Source of the DNA: Columbia Basin potato purple top phytoplasma | GTDB taxonomy: Bacteria > Bacillota_I > Bacilli_A > Acholeplasmatales > Acholeplasmataceae | DNA length: 64,000 nucleotides | Assembly: GCF_028595955.1 (NCBI RefSeq) | Contig: NZ_JANHJP010000002.1 | Span: forward strand, 27,441-91,440 | Direction: 5' to 3' | Translations under genes and position numbers: made by a program | The notes under the pieces: generated by a model | The model's database searches: none | Told to the model about the DNA's origin: nothing | Seen by the model: the letters and a program-made list of their open reading frames with translations, nothing else | In this document: piece after piece, positions 1 through 9,569 of the stretch | Layout: each line of letters starts with the position of its first letter | Position numbering within the stretch: position 1 is the stretch's first letter

Positions 1-394
1 TATTGGAATTTTTAGAACAAAAAATACCTATTAGAGAACAAGCTAAATAAGGAATTATAAATAAAAATAACAAAACTCCTATTATTAATAATGTTTCGTT
101 GTTATTATAACCTTCTTTTAATAAACTATGTTGGTGAATACTATTATTACTTTCTAAAATAATATGTATACAAATATATAATAAATTAGCATAAAAACTA
201 TATTTAAAACCAAAAAAAAAACCTATCAAAATAAGAGGCAATAATTCTAATTTTATTAAAGAGTTTTGACAACTGTGGCCAAAAATCACTTTGGTTAAAA
301 CAAATTCTATAATAAAAGAAATAGACAAAAGGAAAGAAATAAAAATTATTTTTTTTAATGAAGATTGTTTCATTTTTTTAAATTTTTTTCGCAT
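1..394 (-). CDS. Membrane protein resembling an ECF transporter S component (partial)
   Basis: The first ~131 residues of a protein that runs off the left edge of the window. It begins with a Lys/Arg-rich stretch and then shows several strongly hydrophobic segments (for example FISFLLSISFIIEFVL and LLPLILIGFFFGFKYSF). The 'LPLILIGFFFGFKYSFYANLL' region resembles the second and third helices of the ThiT/YuaJ family of substrate-binding subunits of energy-coupling-factor vitamin importers, so thiamine uptake is possible, but RibU- or FolT-like proteins or another small membrane protein cannot be excluded. The start at 394 is preferred because AAGAAAG lies about 5 nt upstream; an in-frame ATG at 373 is the alternative. 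No TPP riboswitch was recognised upstream. It is divergent from asnS. Confidence 0.5.
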   Translation of the reverse strand, partial: MRKKFKKMKQSSLKKIIFISFLLSISFIIEFVLTKVIFGHSCQNSLIKLELLPLILIGFFFGFKYSFYANLLYICIHIILESNNSIHQHSLLKEGYNNNETLLIIGVLLFLFIIPYLACSLIGIFCSKNSN

Positions 395-1094
395 GCATAC
401 TTTCTTAAATTATAAAATTTATAATATAACTCATTTAACATATTAAATTATATTAGCAAATTTTATAATTTATATTTGTTTTTTTATTCATAAAATAAAT
501 TATTAAAAATACTTAATAAGTATAAATAGTTTGGATTTTGGCTTTAATATTTTAGTCAGAAGATTATAAATATAATATAATTTTAAAATATTCTAAAAAA
601 ATTAAATTTACAGTGATAATATTTTTTAAAAAATTTTGGAAATACGCCTTTTATAGTTTAAATATTATTTTTTTATTTCCTAAACATTATAACAAAATAA
701 ATTTATAAATATAAAATGAAAATAATCAAAAATTAATTTTATTTTTATTCGATAATTGTTTTATATATTTGTTTTTAAGAATAAAAATAAATTTATTTTT
801 AATTTTGGCAAAAAGAAAATAAACATTTATTCATAATATTGGATAGCAAAAAATGAAAAAACTTATTTAAGATATTATAAATAAATATTGTTATAATAGT
901 ATTGATATAAATAAAAAAATATTAATTTGTACTCAAAATTAGAATTTGAGAAAATTTTATAAATACTTTGACATGAATTTATTATTATTTTTTATTTTAA
1001 AATATTATCGATATTAAAATGAATAACTTCAAACTGACAAAAGTTTAAAATTATTTAAAACATTAATAGTAATTAGATTATAAAGAGGGAGAAC
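395..1094. other. AT-rich intergenic region between divergent genes
   Basis: About 700 bases with no open frame of coding character on either strand. A TTGACA at 968-973 is a candidate -35 for asnS, but the -10 downstream (TTTATT or TATTTT, spacing 17-19) is poor and lies about 100 nt before the gene. The rest is AT-rich runs without recognisable genes, RNA genes or repeats. Confidence 0.5.
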
Positions 1095-2486
1095 ATGTAT
1101 TCTATTAAGGATCTTTATAAGAATTACAACTTATACATAAATAGAAAAATTTCTATTAATGGTTGGGTTAGAAATTGTCGTTTTCAAAAAAATTTATTTT
1201 TTTGTGATTTAAATGATGGTTCTTTTATAACAGACTTGCAAGTAGTTTATAAGAACGTTCAAGACAAATATTTTAATGAAATAAAAGAGAATTTACAAGT
1301 AGGAGTTTCTTTATATTTAGAAGGTAATTTAGTTATTAATCCTAAAGCCTCTCAACCTATTGAATTATTAGCTGATAAAATAATTATTTTAGGTTTAAAT
1401 CATGAGTCTTATCCGATTCAATCTAAAAAACATTCTAAAGTTTTTTTACGTCAAGTAGCACATTTAAGATTAAGAACAAAACTTTTTGGTTCTGTTTTTA
1501 GAATTAGAAATACGGCTAGTATGGCTATTCATGATTTTTTTCAAAAAGAAGGATTTATATGGGCACACACACCTATTATAACTACAAGCGATGGTGAAGG
1601 CGCTGGTGAATTATTTCAAGTTACTACTTTAGATTTGAATAAACTACCTTTAGATACAAATCAAAAAGTAAATTATAAACAAGATTTTTTCGGACAGCCT
1701 ACTTTTTTAACTGTGACAGGCCAATTAGAAGGCGAAGCTATGGCTTTAGCTTTTAAAAAAATTTATACCTTCGGTCCTACTTTTAGAGCTGATAATTCTA
1801 ATACTTCTAGGCATATTTCAGAATTTTGGATGATTGAACCGGAAATGGCTTTTTATGATTTAACAGAAAATATAAAAATAGCTCAAAAAATGCTTCAATA
1901 TATTATTGAATTTTGTTTGAGAAATAATAAGGAAGATTTTTTATTTTTAGAACAAAATGTAGAGCCTAATTTAATTCAAAGATTAGAAAAAGTAGTTCAT
2001 TTGAAAGAGTTTAAACGTATTAAATATAAAGAAGCAATTGAATTTTTATTAGAAAGCGAAACATCATTTGAAAATAAACCTGTATATGGATCAGATTTAT
2101 CAACAGAACATGAAAGATTTTTAACTAATTTTTTTGGAGCACCTGTTTTTATTACTGATTGGCCTGTTGATATAAAGGCTTTTTATATGAAAAATAATCC
2201 TGATAATGAAACTGTAGCTGCTATGGATTTATTAGTTCCGAAAATAGGAGAATTATTGGGAGGTTCTCAAAGAGAGGAAAATTTTAATATTTTAAAAGAA
2301 AAGATGAGAAAATTTAATATTTCTCAAGAAGAATTAAATTGGTATTTGGATTTACGTCGTTTTGGTGGATGTATACATTCAGGTTTTGGTATGGGTTTCG
2401 AGAGGTTATTAGTTTATTTAACTGGTTTAGATAATGTTAGAGATGTTATAGCGTTTCCAAGAATCCCTAAAAAAGCTTCTTTTTGA
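1095..2486 (+). CDS. asnS: Asparagine--tRNA ligase (AsnRS)
   Basis: A cytoplasmic class IIb synthetase that charges tRNA-Asn with asparagine. The 463 residues fit the family length. An N-terminal OB-fold anticodon-binding domain (about residues 1-110, with INGWVRNCR) precedes the class II core. Motif 2 appears as FRADNSNTSRHISEFWMIE (about 232-250) and motif 3 as GFGMGFERLL (about 434-443). The text RHISEFWMIEPEM and the overall length favour AsnRS over AspRS, which carries a large GAD insertion. The start has a good ribosome site (AGAGGGAG at about 1083-1090). The transporter genes follow after 47 nt and may be cotranscribed. Confidence 0.95.
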   Translation: MYSIKDLYKNYNLYINRKISINGWVRNCRFQKNLFFCDLNDGSFITDLQVVYKNVQDKYFNEIKENLQVGVSLYLEGNLVINPKASQPIELLADKIIILGLNHESYPIQSKKHSKVFLRQVAHLRLRTKLFGSVFRIRNTASMAIHDFFQKEGFIWAHTPIITTSDGEGAGELFQVTTLDLNKLPLDTNQKVNYKQDFFGQPTFLTVTGQLEGEAMALAFKKIYTFGPTFRADNSNTSRHISEFWMIEPEMAFYDLTENIKIAQKMLQYIIEFCLRNNKEDFLFLEQNVEPNLIQRLEKVVHLKEFKRIKYKEAIEFLLESETSFENKPVYGSDLSTEHERFLTNFFGAPVFITDWPVDIKAFYMKNNPDNETVAAMDLLVPKIGELLGGSQREENFNILKEKMRKFNISQEELNWYLDLRRFGGCIHSGFGMGFERLLVYLTGLDNVRDVIAFPRIPKKASF

Positions 2487-2533
2487 AAAATTAAATTTAG
2501 AAATTAAAAAAATAATCAAAGGATTTTTCATTT

Positions 2534-3625
2534 ATGGGAATAATATTAAATAATGTTTCTAAAGTTTTTATAAATAAAAAAAATAAATATTATGCAGTTA
2601 AAAATATTAATTTGAATATTTCTACTGGAGAATTAGTTAGTCTTTTAGGTCCTTCAGGATGCGGTAAATCTACTATTCTTTATATGATTGCAGGTTTATC
2701 AAGAGTGACTGAAGGAAAAATTTTATTTGATGGTCAAGATGTTACTAATTTACCACCAGAAAAAAGAGGTATTGGTTTAGTTTTTCAAAATTATGCTTTG
2801 TATCCTCATATGACAGTTCGTCAAAATATTATTTTTCCTCTACAAAATTTAAAATTTTCAGATGAACAAATCCAACAAGAAGTTGAGAGAATTTCTGTTT
2901 TATCTTCGATCGAAGATTATTTAGATAAAAAACCTTCTGAATTATCTGGAGGCCAACAACAAAGAGTATCTTTAGCTAGAGCTTTAATTAAAAATCCTAA
3001 AATTTTATTATTAGATGAGCCTTTATCTAATTTAGATACAAGACTTCGCTTCAAAATGAGAGAAGAAATTAGAAGAATTCAAAAAAAGACTAAAATTACA
3101 GCTATTTTTGTTACTCACGATCAAGAAGAAGCAATGTCTATTAGTGATAAAATTTATGTAATGAATAAAGGTATTATTCAACAAAAAGACGTCCCTAAAC
3201 AAATTTATGAAAATCCAGTGAATTTGTTTGTGTCATCTTTTTTAGGTGTTCCTCATATTTCTCTTTTTAATGGACATATTGTGGATGATAAATTAATGAT
3301 AGGTGATGCAGTTATTTCAACCAACGTCCGATTTAAAAATATGAAACAAAAAGAGGTTCATATTGGGATAAGACCGGAAGGTTATGTTGTTGAGGATAAT
3401 GGTGTTTTGCAAATAGAAGGAATTGCTTTAGAAAATATCGGAAGAGAATTATTTTTACTAGCTAAACATCCGAAATCTGTTTATAAAACTTTTCAAATTA
3501 TTATTCCAACTTATAAACAAAAATTATTGGATTTATCTAACGTTTATAAAAAACAATTTCGTTTTAATATTGTAGAAAATAGATTTTTTATTTTCGATAA
3601 AACAAATGGTAATAGGATTTATTAA
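2534..3625 (+). CDS. ugpC: ABC transporter ATP-binding subunit, UgpC/MalK type
   Basis: ATPase subunit of a carbohydrate or glycerol-3-phosphate importer, working on the inner face of the membrane with the two permeases encoded next. Walker A GPSGCGKST (about 39-47), signature LSGGQQQRVSLARAL (about 137-151), Walker B ILLLDEP and a switch histidine in FVTHDQEEAMS are intact. A C-terminal extension of about 130 residues (HIGIRPEGYVV) corresponds to the regulatory TOBE-like domain of the MalK/UgpC/MsmK class. 363 residues is typical. AAAGGA lies 10 nt before the ATG. Its end overlaps the next gene by 20 nt, which indicates one operon. The exact substrate cannot be read from the sequence. Confidence 0.9.
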   Translation: MGIILNNVSKVFINKKNKYYAVKNINLNISTGELVSLLGPSGCGKSTILYMIAGLSRVTEGKILFDGQDVTNLPPEKRGIGLVFQNYALYPHMTVRQNIIFPLQNLKFSDEQIQQEVERISVLSSIEDYLDKKPSELSGGQQQRVSLARALIKNPKILLLDEPLSNLDTRLRFKMREEIRRIQKKTKITAIFVTHDQEEAMSISDKIYVMNKGIIQQKDVPKQIYENPVNLFVSSFLGVPHISLFNGHIVDDKLMIGDAVISTNVRFKNMKQKEVHIGIRPEGYVVEDNGVLQIEGIALENIGRELFLLAKHPKSVYKTFQIIIPTYKQKLLDLSNVYKKQFRFNIVENRFFIFDKTNGNRIY

Positions 3626-4547
3626 AATGTTTGATATTGTAGATCATAAAAAAAATAAATATTGGTATTATTTAACTCCAGCTTTATTTTTTTTAACTAT
3701 TTTTACTTTTTATCCTTTGACTAAAATTTTTGTTATGTCTTTTACTAAATATGATAAATTTAAAGATATTTTTCAACTAAAAATGATAAATAATTATGGA
3801 ACAGTCTTTCGAGATATGGAATTCCAATGGGCCTTAAAGAATACTTTATTGTTAGTTTTTATAACGGTACCATTATCAATTATTATCTCTTTAGTTATAG
3901 CTTTAGCTTTAAATAATGTTAAGAATTATTTTTTCAAAAACACTTGTAAAACCTTTTTTTTTCTACCTTTAATTTCTAATAATGTTATTATGGGAATGAT
4001 TTTTAGCATTTTTTTTTATTATAATTTTGGTATTTCCTCTAATAAACCTAGTGGTTTGTTTAATAGTTTTATAAGTTTTTTTGGATTTGGGCCTTATCAA
4101 TGGGTAAATTCAACTGCTCCTTATGCTAATAAAATGTTTGTTTTAGTTTTGTATAATATTTGGAATAGAGTATCATTTAAAATTTTTGTTTTTATTTTGG
4201 CTTTACAAGATATTAATAAATCATATTATCAGGCAGCTAAAATTGATGGAACCTCTAAGTGGCGTATTTTTACTAAAATTACTTTACCTTTAATCGCTCC
4301 TATTATTTTTTATCAATTTATTATAGAAATGTTAGCTGTTTTTAAAGAATATGAATCTGTTGTAGGTTTATTCGGAGATAATCATAATTTTAAAATAAGA
4401 ACGATAGTAGGTTATATTTATAATCAATTATCTAGTACTACTCATAATTCTTATTCTAAAGGTACAGCGGCAGCGATGATATTATTTATTATTTCAATTT
4501 TATTTACAACAATAAGTTATCTTATTTCTAGAAAAAAAATAGATTAA
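3606..4547 (+). CDS. ugpA: ABC sugar transporter permease, UgpA type
   Basis: First membrane subunit of the importer. About six hydrophobic helices start with YYLTPALFFLTIFTFYPL. The cytoplasmic coupling loop typical of binding-protein-dependent permeases is YYQAAKIDGTSKWRIFTKI (about 204-222), followed by TLPLIAP. 313 residues matches MalF/UgpA-like permeases without the extra N-terminal domain. The start overlaps the end of the ATPase gene by 20 nt; a second in-frame ATG eight codons downstream (MFDIVDHKK) lies just after the ATPase stop and is an equally plausible start. Confidence 0.88.
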   Translation: MVIGFIKMFDIVDHKKNKYWYYLTPALFFLTIFTFYPLTKIFVMSFTKYDKFKDIFQLKMINNYGTVFRDMEFQWALKNTLLLVFITVPLSIIISLVIALALNNVKNYFFKNTCKTFFFLPLISNNVIMGMIFSIFFYYNFGISSNKPSGLFNSFISFFGFGPYQWVNSTAPYANKMFVLVLYNIWNRVSFKIFVFILALQDINKSYYQAAKIDGTSKWRIFTKITLPLIAPIIFYQFIIEMLAVFKEYESVVGLFGDNHNFKIRTIVGYIYNQLSSTTHNSYSKGTAAAMILFIISILFTTISYLISRKKID

Positions 4548-4567
4548 TAAAAGGTTATAAGATTTTA

Positions 4568-5491
4568 ATGAATTTAATGAATAAAATAAAAAATTTTTTC
4601 TTTAATTTTAAATATGATATAGTAGTTACCAAAATAAAAAAAATTAATTTTTTATCTTTTTTAAGATCTTTATTTTTATTTTTAATTATTTTTTTATTTA
4701 TTTTACCCTTTTATTTAATGTTTGTTACATCTGTTAAAAGTACATCAGACATTATCAAAGATAATGGTTTATCTTTTCCTAAAACTTTGGAATTTATAAA
4801 AAATTATAAAGCGGCCTTTAAGGATCAATTTCAATTTATGCCTTATTTTTGGAATACTTTGAGAGTTACTTTTTTTTCTACTTTATTAGGAACTTTATGT
4901 TGTATTTTAACTGCTTATGGTTTAAGTAATATTTTTCATTTTAAAATGAAAATTGTTATAATGTTATTATTATATTTAGGTCTAATGACAACTAGTGAAA
5001 CCTTGACAATAATTAATTATAGGATTGTTTCTAATTTAGGTTGGGTAGATTATGGTAAAGGCTCTGATGTTCCTTTCGGAACTGATTATGCTTGTATTGT
5101 CCCTTATTTAATTAATATAGTGCATGTTTTGTTGTTATTAAGAACTTTTAAAAATATTCCTGAAGAATTATATTATACTGCTAAAATAGATGGAACTAGT
5201 GATTGGAAATTTCTTTGGAAAATATTAGTTCCGATTGCTAAACCTACTATTATTGTCATTATGATTTTCAGAATAGTAGCTGTTTGGAATGCTTATGCTT
5301 GGCCAGAATTGATGGGTGCTAAGTTATTAACTAATACAGCGAGAAAAACTTTTGATACTGAAACAGGTATAGATACAATGAATATTCAAATGGCAGTTGC
5401 TGTATTGATTAATATACCTTTGATTTTGATTTTTATTTTTTTTAGAAAATATATTATTTCAGGTGAAAATAAAAGTGGTATTAAAGGATAA
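4568..5491 (+). CDS. ugpE: ABC sugar transporter permease, UgpE type
   Basis: Second membrane subunit, pairing with the UgpA-like permease. It has an N-terminal helix (FLIIFLFILPFYLMFVTSVK, typical of the MalG/UgpE branch), about six helices in all and the coupling loop LYYTAKIDGTSDWKFLWKI (about 206-224). 307 residues is slightly longer than many relatives because of a basic N-terminal leader of about 35 residues; a second ATG lies three codons in. AAAGGTTATAAG precedes the start. The last 29 nt overlap the substrate-binding protein gene. Confidence 0.88.
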   Translation: MNLMNKIKNFFFNFKYDIVVTKIKKINFLSFLRSLFLFLIIFLFILPFYLMFVTSVKSTSDIIKDNGLSFPKTLEFIKNYKAAFKDQFQFMPYFWNTLRVTFFSTLLGTLCCILTAYGLSNIFHFKMKIVIMLLLYLGLMTTSETLTIINYRIVSNLGWVDYGKGSDVPFGTDYACIVPYLINIVHVLLLLRTFKNIPEELYYTAKIDGTSDWKFLWKILVPIAKPTIIVIMIFRIVAVWNAYAWPELMGAKLLTNTARKTFDTETGIDTMNIQMAVAVLINIPLILIFIFFRKYIISGENKSGIKG

Positions 5492-7055
5492 AACGAAAAA
5501 TTATTTATATCTTGCAGGATATTTTTTATTTTTATTTCTTATACTTTTGATAATTAATGAAATAATCTATGTTAAAGCCAAAAACAATAATATAGGTAAT
5601 TTTTCATGTATTATTAATAAAGAAAATTTTCAAAAGTATGAAAATAAATTTAAAGAATCCAAAAAAGAAAATGAAAAGGTGAAAATTACTTTTTGGCACA
5701 ATTTATATCCCGAAGAAGATCAAATTTTAAAAGAAATTATATCAGAATTTGAAAAAGAATATCCTGGGATTAAAGTTTTAGCTAGTAATAAAGGTAATTG
5801 GGGGCAAATTTTTAAACATGTTACTAATGCTTTAACTGTGGATAAACAACCTAATTTAGTTGTTTCTTATCCTGATCATACAAGATTTTATTTTAATTCT
5901 GGCAAAGTCATTCCTTTAAATAAGTTTAGTGAAGTAGATGAAGAATTTGCTCAAAATTTAAAAACTTTTCCTTTTTTAGAAGGTTATTTTGAACCAATTC
6001 AAATAGAAGACAATAAAGAAGAAGAAGGTATTGTAGTAGATAAAAACAATCGTTATTATCTGCCTTTTTTAAAAACTACTGAAATTATGTTCTATGATAG
6101 TTCTTTATTAAAAGAAATATATAAAGAGTTAAAAGACGAATCATCAAATACAATAGAATTTCAAGAATTTCAAACATTAGTAAAAGAAGATGGTTATTTA
6201 TCGAAAGAATCTCTTCAATGGTCAGATATGGAAAAAATATGCCAAATTTTAAAACAGAAAAAAGCTCAAGATTTTATTCCAATAATAGTAGACAGTGAAT
6301 CTAATTTGTTTATAATTTCTGCTAAACAAAAGAACATAAAATATCCGATAAGTAAAAATGATATAGGTGATTTTTTAAACGAAGATGCAATCAAATATAC
6401 ATTAGAAAAATTTAAGGACCTTTATGATAACAAATATTTAACTTTAAGTAAATTAACTGGTGAAGAAAATATTAAAACATTAATTAATAATAAAAGTTTT
6501 GCTTTTTATATTACATCGACTAGAAGATTAGATACTTTATCTAACATGAAAGATTTTACTCCTCATTTTCATTCTATACCTACATTTGACGTTGATAAAA
6601 ATATTTTACAAGGTTCTAATGTTAATTTATTTTATTCTGCTAAAGAAGAAGAAATATTTGCTTCTTGGTTTTTCGCTAAATATTTAGCGTTACCAAAAGT
6701 AAATGAAAAATTCTTATTAAACAATAAATTTTTTAATATTACTCGTAAGAATTACTTTAATAAAAACGATAACAAAATACAACAAATCATAGAACGAAAA
6801 ATAAATGATAACCGTGATTATTCAAATGATGTAAAAGAAATTAGAAAAAAGTTTTTTAAAGAATTTATTTTAAAAAATCCCGAAAAAGAAAATGAGTTTT
6901 TTATTACCTCTACTTTTGAGAATTCTGATTTTTTTAGAAATATTATTACTGATTTGTTTATAGATGTTTTGCAGATCTCACCGAATGATACCAATAAAAG
7001 AGAATTGATTCAAAAATTATTGAATCAGACTATTCAAAGGATACAAACAAATTAA
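5463..7055 (+). CDS. ugpB: ABC transporter substrate-binding protein, UgpB-like
   Basis: The extracytoplasmic solute-binding component of the importer. One N-terminal hydrophobic segment (about residues 13-33) acts as a signal or anchor. It is followed by an extracellular extended-type binding fold with the family-typical opening VKITFWHNLYPEEDQIL (about 73-89) and YPGIKVLASNKGNWGQI. No lipobox cysteine is visible; AKNNN after the helix could be a signal-peptidase I site. The frame starts with GTG inside the ugpE end and its ribosome site is weak, so the exact start is uncertain. 530 residues is long for the family because of an insertion around residues 170-260 and an extended C-terminus. 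Sugar versus glycerol-3-phosphate specificity is unresolved. Confidence 0.8.
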   Translation: MKIKVVLKDKTKNYLYLAGYFLFLFLILLIINEIIYVKAKNNNIGNFSCIINKENFQKYENKFKESKKENEKVKITFWHNLYPEEDQILKEIISEFEKEYPGIKVLASNKGNWGQIFKHVTNALTVDKQPNLVVSYPDHTRFYFNSGKVIPLNKFSEVDEEFAQNLKTFPFLEGYFEPIQIEDNKEEEGIVVDKNNRYYLPFLKTTEIMFYDSSLLKEIYKELKDESSNTIEFQEFQTLVKEDGYLSKESLQWSDMEKICQILKQKKAQDFIPIIVDSESNLFIISAKQKNIKYPISKNDIGDFLNEDAIKYTLEKFKDLYDNKYLTLSKLTGEENIKTLINNKSFAFYITSTRRLDTLSNMKDFTPHFHSIPTFDVDKNILQGSNVNLFYSAKEEEIFASWFFAKYLALPKVNEKFLLNNKFFNITRKNYFNKNDNKIQQIIERKINDNRDYSNDVKEIRKKFFKEFILKNPEKENEFFITSTFENSDFFRNIITDLFIDVLQISPNDTNKRELIQKLLNQTIQRIQTN

Positions 7056-7157
7056 ATGAAATAAATTAAAAAAATTATTTAATATTAAAGTAAGATATAA
7101 TTTTTTATTCAATAATTTGAGAAATAAATTGAAAGAAAGGCAATAAGTTTATATAAA

Positions 7158-8099
7158 ATGAAATTTATTAAAGAACAAATTGAAAAATTTGATACAATTA
7201 TTATTCATGGTCATATAAGACCTGATGGAGATTGCTATGGTTCTCAATTAGGTTTAAAAGATATTATTTTGAAAAATTTTTCTAATAAAAAAGTTTATGT
7301 TGTTGGCGAAGAAGAACCCAAATTATCTTTTTTAGGTCAAATGGATAAAATCACAGATGATATTTATAAAGAGGCTTTAGTTTTTATTGTTGATTGCGGC
7401 CAAAATTCTGTTATTAGCGACCCTAGATATAAATTAGGAAAAATGGTTATTAGAATCGATCATCATTTATTTATAGAAAAAATTGGCGATTATGAATGGA
7501 TAGATAGTAATTTCGCTTCTTGTTCGGAAATGATTTATTTTTTGAAAGAATTTCATAATTTTAAATTAACTAAAAAAGGTGCTTTACCGATTTATACAGG
7601 TATTGTTACTGATACAGGTAATTTTTGTTTCAGCAGAGTTAACTCAGAGACTTTAAGATTTGCTTCTGATTTATTAAAATATGGTTTTACTCCTAATGAA
7701 GTTATTCAAAAAATAAATATGAAAAATTTAGATTTTTTGAAATTTCAAGGTTATGTTTGTAATAATTTTACTTTGGATGAAGGTTTTCTTTATTTTAAAT
7801 TTTCTGAAGACATTTTGGAAAAATTTAATTTGACTGTAGAAGCGGCTTTCTCAATTATAAATATTTTAAGTAATATTGAAAAATGTCCTGTGTGGGCTTT
7901 TATTATTCAATTTAAAAATAATAATTGGAAATTTAGTCTTCGTTCACGGGGTCCAGAAATTAACTCTATAGTTAATAAATTTGGTGGTGGTGGTCACCCA
8001 AAAGCTTGTGGTGTTATTGTAAACACAAAAGATAAAGCTGATCAAGTTATTCAATCAATAAAAGAATCTATTAAAAAATTTAATTTGAACAAAAAATAA
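7158..8099 (+). CDS. nrnA: DHH/DHHA1 phosphoesterase, NrnA-like nanoRNase
   Basis: A cytoplasmic manganese-dependent phosphoesterase of the NrnA/YtqI family, which degrades 2-5-nt RNAs and removes the 3'-phosphate of pAp. Motifs are HGHIRPDGDCYGSQ (motif I-II, about 18-31), VDCGQNS, the signature DHH in RIDHHLFIE (about 101-109) and the C-terminal DHHA1 GGGGHPKACG (about 276-285). 313 residues is the normal length. A role in cyclic-dinucleotide breakdown is possible, but the GdpP-type GGDEF and PAS domains are absent. AAAGAAAGGC lies upstream of the start. Confidence 0.88.
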   Translation: MKFIKEQIEKFDTIIIHGHIRPDGDCYGSQLGLKDIILKNFSNKKVYVVGEEEPKLSFLGQMDKITDDIYKEALVFIVDCGQNSVISDPRYKLGKMVIRIDHHLFIEKIGDYEWIDSNFASCSEMIYFLKEFHNFKLTKKGALPIYTGIVTDTGNFCFSRVNSETLRFASDLLKYGFTPNEVIQKINMKNLDFLKFQGYVCNNFTLDEGFLYFKFSEDILEKFNLTVEAAFSIINILSNIEKCPVWAFIIQFKNNNWKFSLRSRGPEINSIVNKFGGGGHPKACGVIVNTKDKADQVIQSIKESIKKFNLNKK

Positions 8100-8147
8100 G
8101 AAAATATTGATTTTTAGTCATATGAAGATAGGACAAATAACAAATAT

Positions 8148-9521
8148 ATGTTTTTTTATGATAATATTGCTGCTATCGCCACTCCTTTAGGAGTCGGAAG
8201 TATTAGCGTTATAAGGATTAGCGGTCCTGGAGCTATTGAAAATATTAGTAAAATTTTTAAGAGTTCTAAAAAAACAATTGATTTATTAAATGTACCTTCT
8301 CATACTATTCATCATGGTTTTATTTTGGATAAAAATAAAGATGTTTTGGATGAAGTTTTAATTTCTATTTTTAAAATGCCTTATTCTTTTACTGGCGAAA
8401 ATGTTGTTGAAGTCCAAGGGCATGGAGGTATTTTAATAACTCAATTATTATTAGAGAGAATTTTATCTTTAGATATTAGATTGGCTCGACCAGGCGAATT
8501 TACTAAAAGATCTTTTTTAAATGGCAAAATAGATTTAGTTCAAGCGGAATCCATTATGGATTTAATTTTTGCTCAAAATGAAAATGCTGTTAAATTATCT
8601 CATTTAGGTTTGCAAAAAAAAAATTCTCAATTAGTTCAAGAATTATCAGATAAGATTATTAAAATAATAGGTCAGATAGAAGTTAATATCGATTACCCTG
8701 AATATATAGATATTGAACAAATGACTAACGATATTATTCTACCTCAAATTCAAAAATTGATTTATCAAATGCAAGAAATTTTAAGTTCTTATACTAAAAA
8801 TCGTTTTTTACAAAATGGTATTAAAACTTTAATTATTGGACGCCCTAATGTCGGTAAATCTAGTTTGTTGAATAACCTTTTAAAAGAAGAAAGAGCTATT
8901 GTCTCTGATATCGCTGGAACTACAAGAGATTATGTAGATGGATACGTTAATATTAAAGGTGTTTCTTTATTTTTGATTGATACAGCTGGTATTCGTCAAA
9001 CTGATGATCCTTTGGAAAAAATAGGAATCCAGAATACCAAGAAACTTTTAAAAGAAGCAGAGTTAGTCATATTATTATTAGATCAGAGCAATTCTTTAAA
9101 TGAGGATGACGAAATATTACTTGATATGACCAAAACATATTCTAGGATTATAATCGGTAGTAAGTCTGATTTACCTTCTCAAATGGAATTACCTTTAATA
9201 AAAGATCAAATTATTTCAGTTTCTAATTATACCCAAGAAGGCATTGAAGAATTAAAAAATACTATTTTAAACAAATTTCAATTAGATAATATCCAAGATA
9301 AAGATTTTAATTATTTTTCTAACGCAAGACATATTAAACAAATAGAAATTGCTCTTCAAGCTTTACAAAATGTTGTTTCAGATATTGATCAAAAAATGCC
9401 TATCGATATACATACAATTAATTTAAAGGAAGCTTATAATGCTTTGGATAATATTTTAGGTAAAAATATGCCAGATCGTTTGCTGAACGAATTATTTTCT
9501 AATTTTTGTTTAGGGAAATAA
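8148..9521 (+). CDS. mnmE: tRNA modification GTPase MnmE (TrmE)
   Basis: GTPase that with MnmG installs the (carboxymethyl)aminomethyl group on wobble U34 of certain tRNAs. The N-terminal tetrahydrofolate-binding domain ([30 protein letters not shown]) is followed by a helical region with an inserted G domain: GRPNVGKSS (about 228-236), [12 protein letters not shown] and SKSD in the NKxD position. The protein ends in FCLGK, the invariant C-terminal CxGK whose cysteine is essential in the family. 457 residues is full length. No mnmG is in the window. Confidence 0.95.
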   Translation: MFFYDNIAAIATPLGVGSISVIRISGPGAIENISKIFKSSKKTIDLLNVPSHTIHHGFILDKNKDVLDEVLISIFKMPYSFTGENVVEVQGHGGILITQLLLERILSLDIRLARPGEFTKRSFLNGKIDLVQAESIMDLIFAQNENAVKLSHLGLQKKNSQLVQELSDKIIKIIGQIEVNIDYPEYIDIEQMTNDIILPQIQKLIYQMQEILSSYTKNRFLQNGIKTLIIGRPNVGKSSLLNNLLKEERAIVSDIAGTTRDYVDGYVNIKGVSLFLIDTAGIRQTDDPLEKIGIQNTKKLLKEAELVILLLDQSNSLNEDDEILLDMTKTYSRIIIGSKSDLPSQMELPLIKDQIISVSNYTQEGIEELKNTILNKFQLDNIQDKDFNYFSNARHIKQIEIALQALQNVVSDIDQKMPIDIHTINLKEAYNALDNILGKNMPDRLLNELFSNFCLGK

Positions 9522-9569
9522 AAAAAATCATTTTTTAACATAATTCACAAAGGAATCAGATATTAAGTA

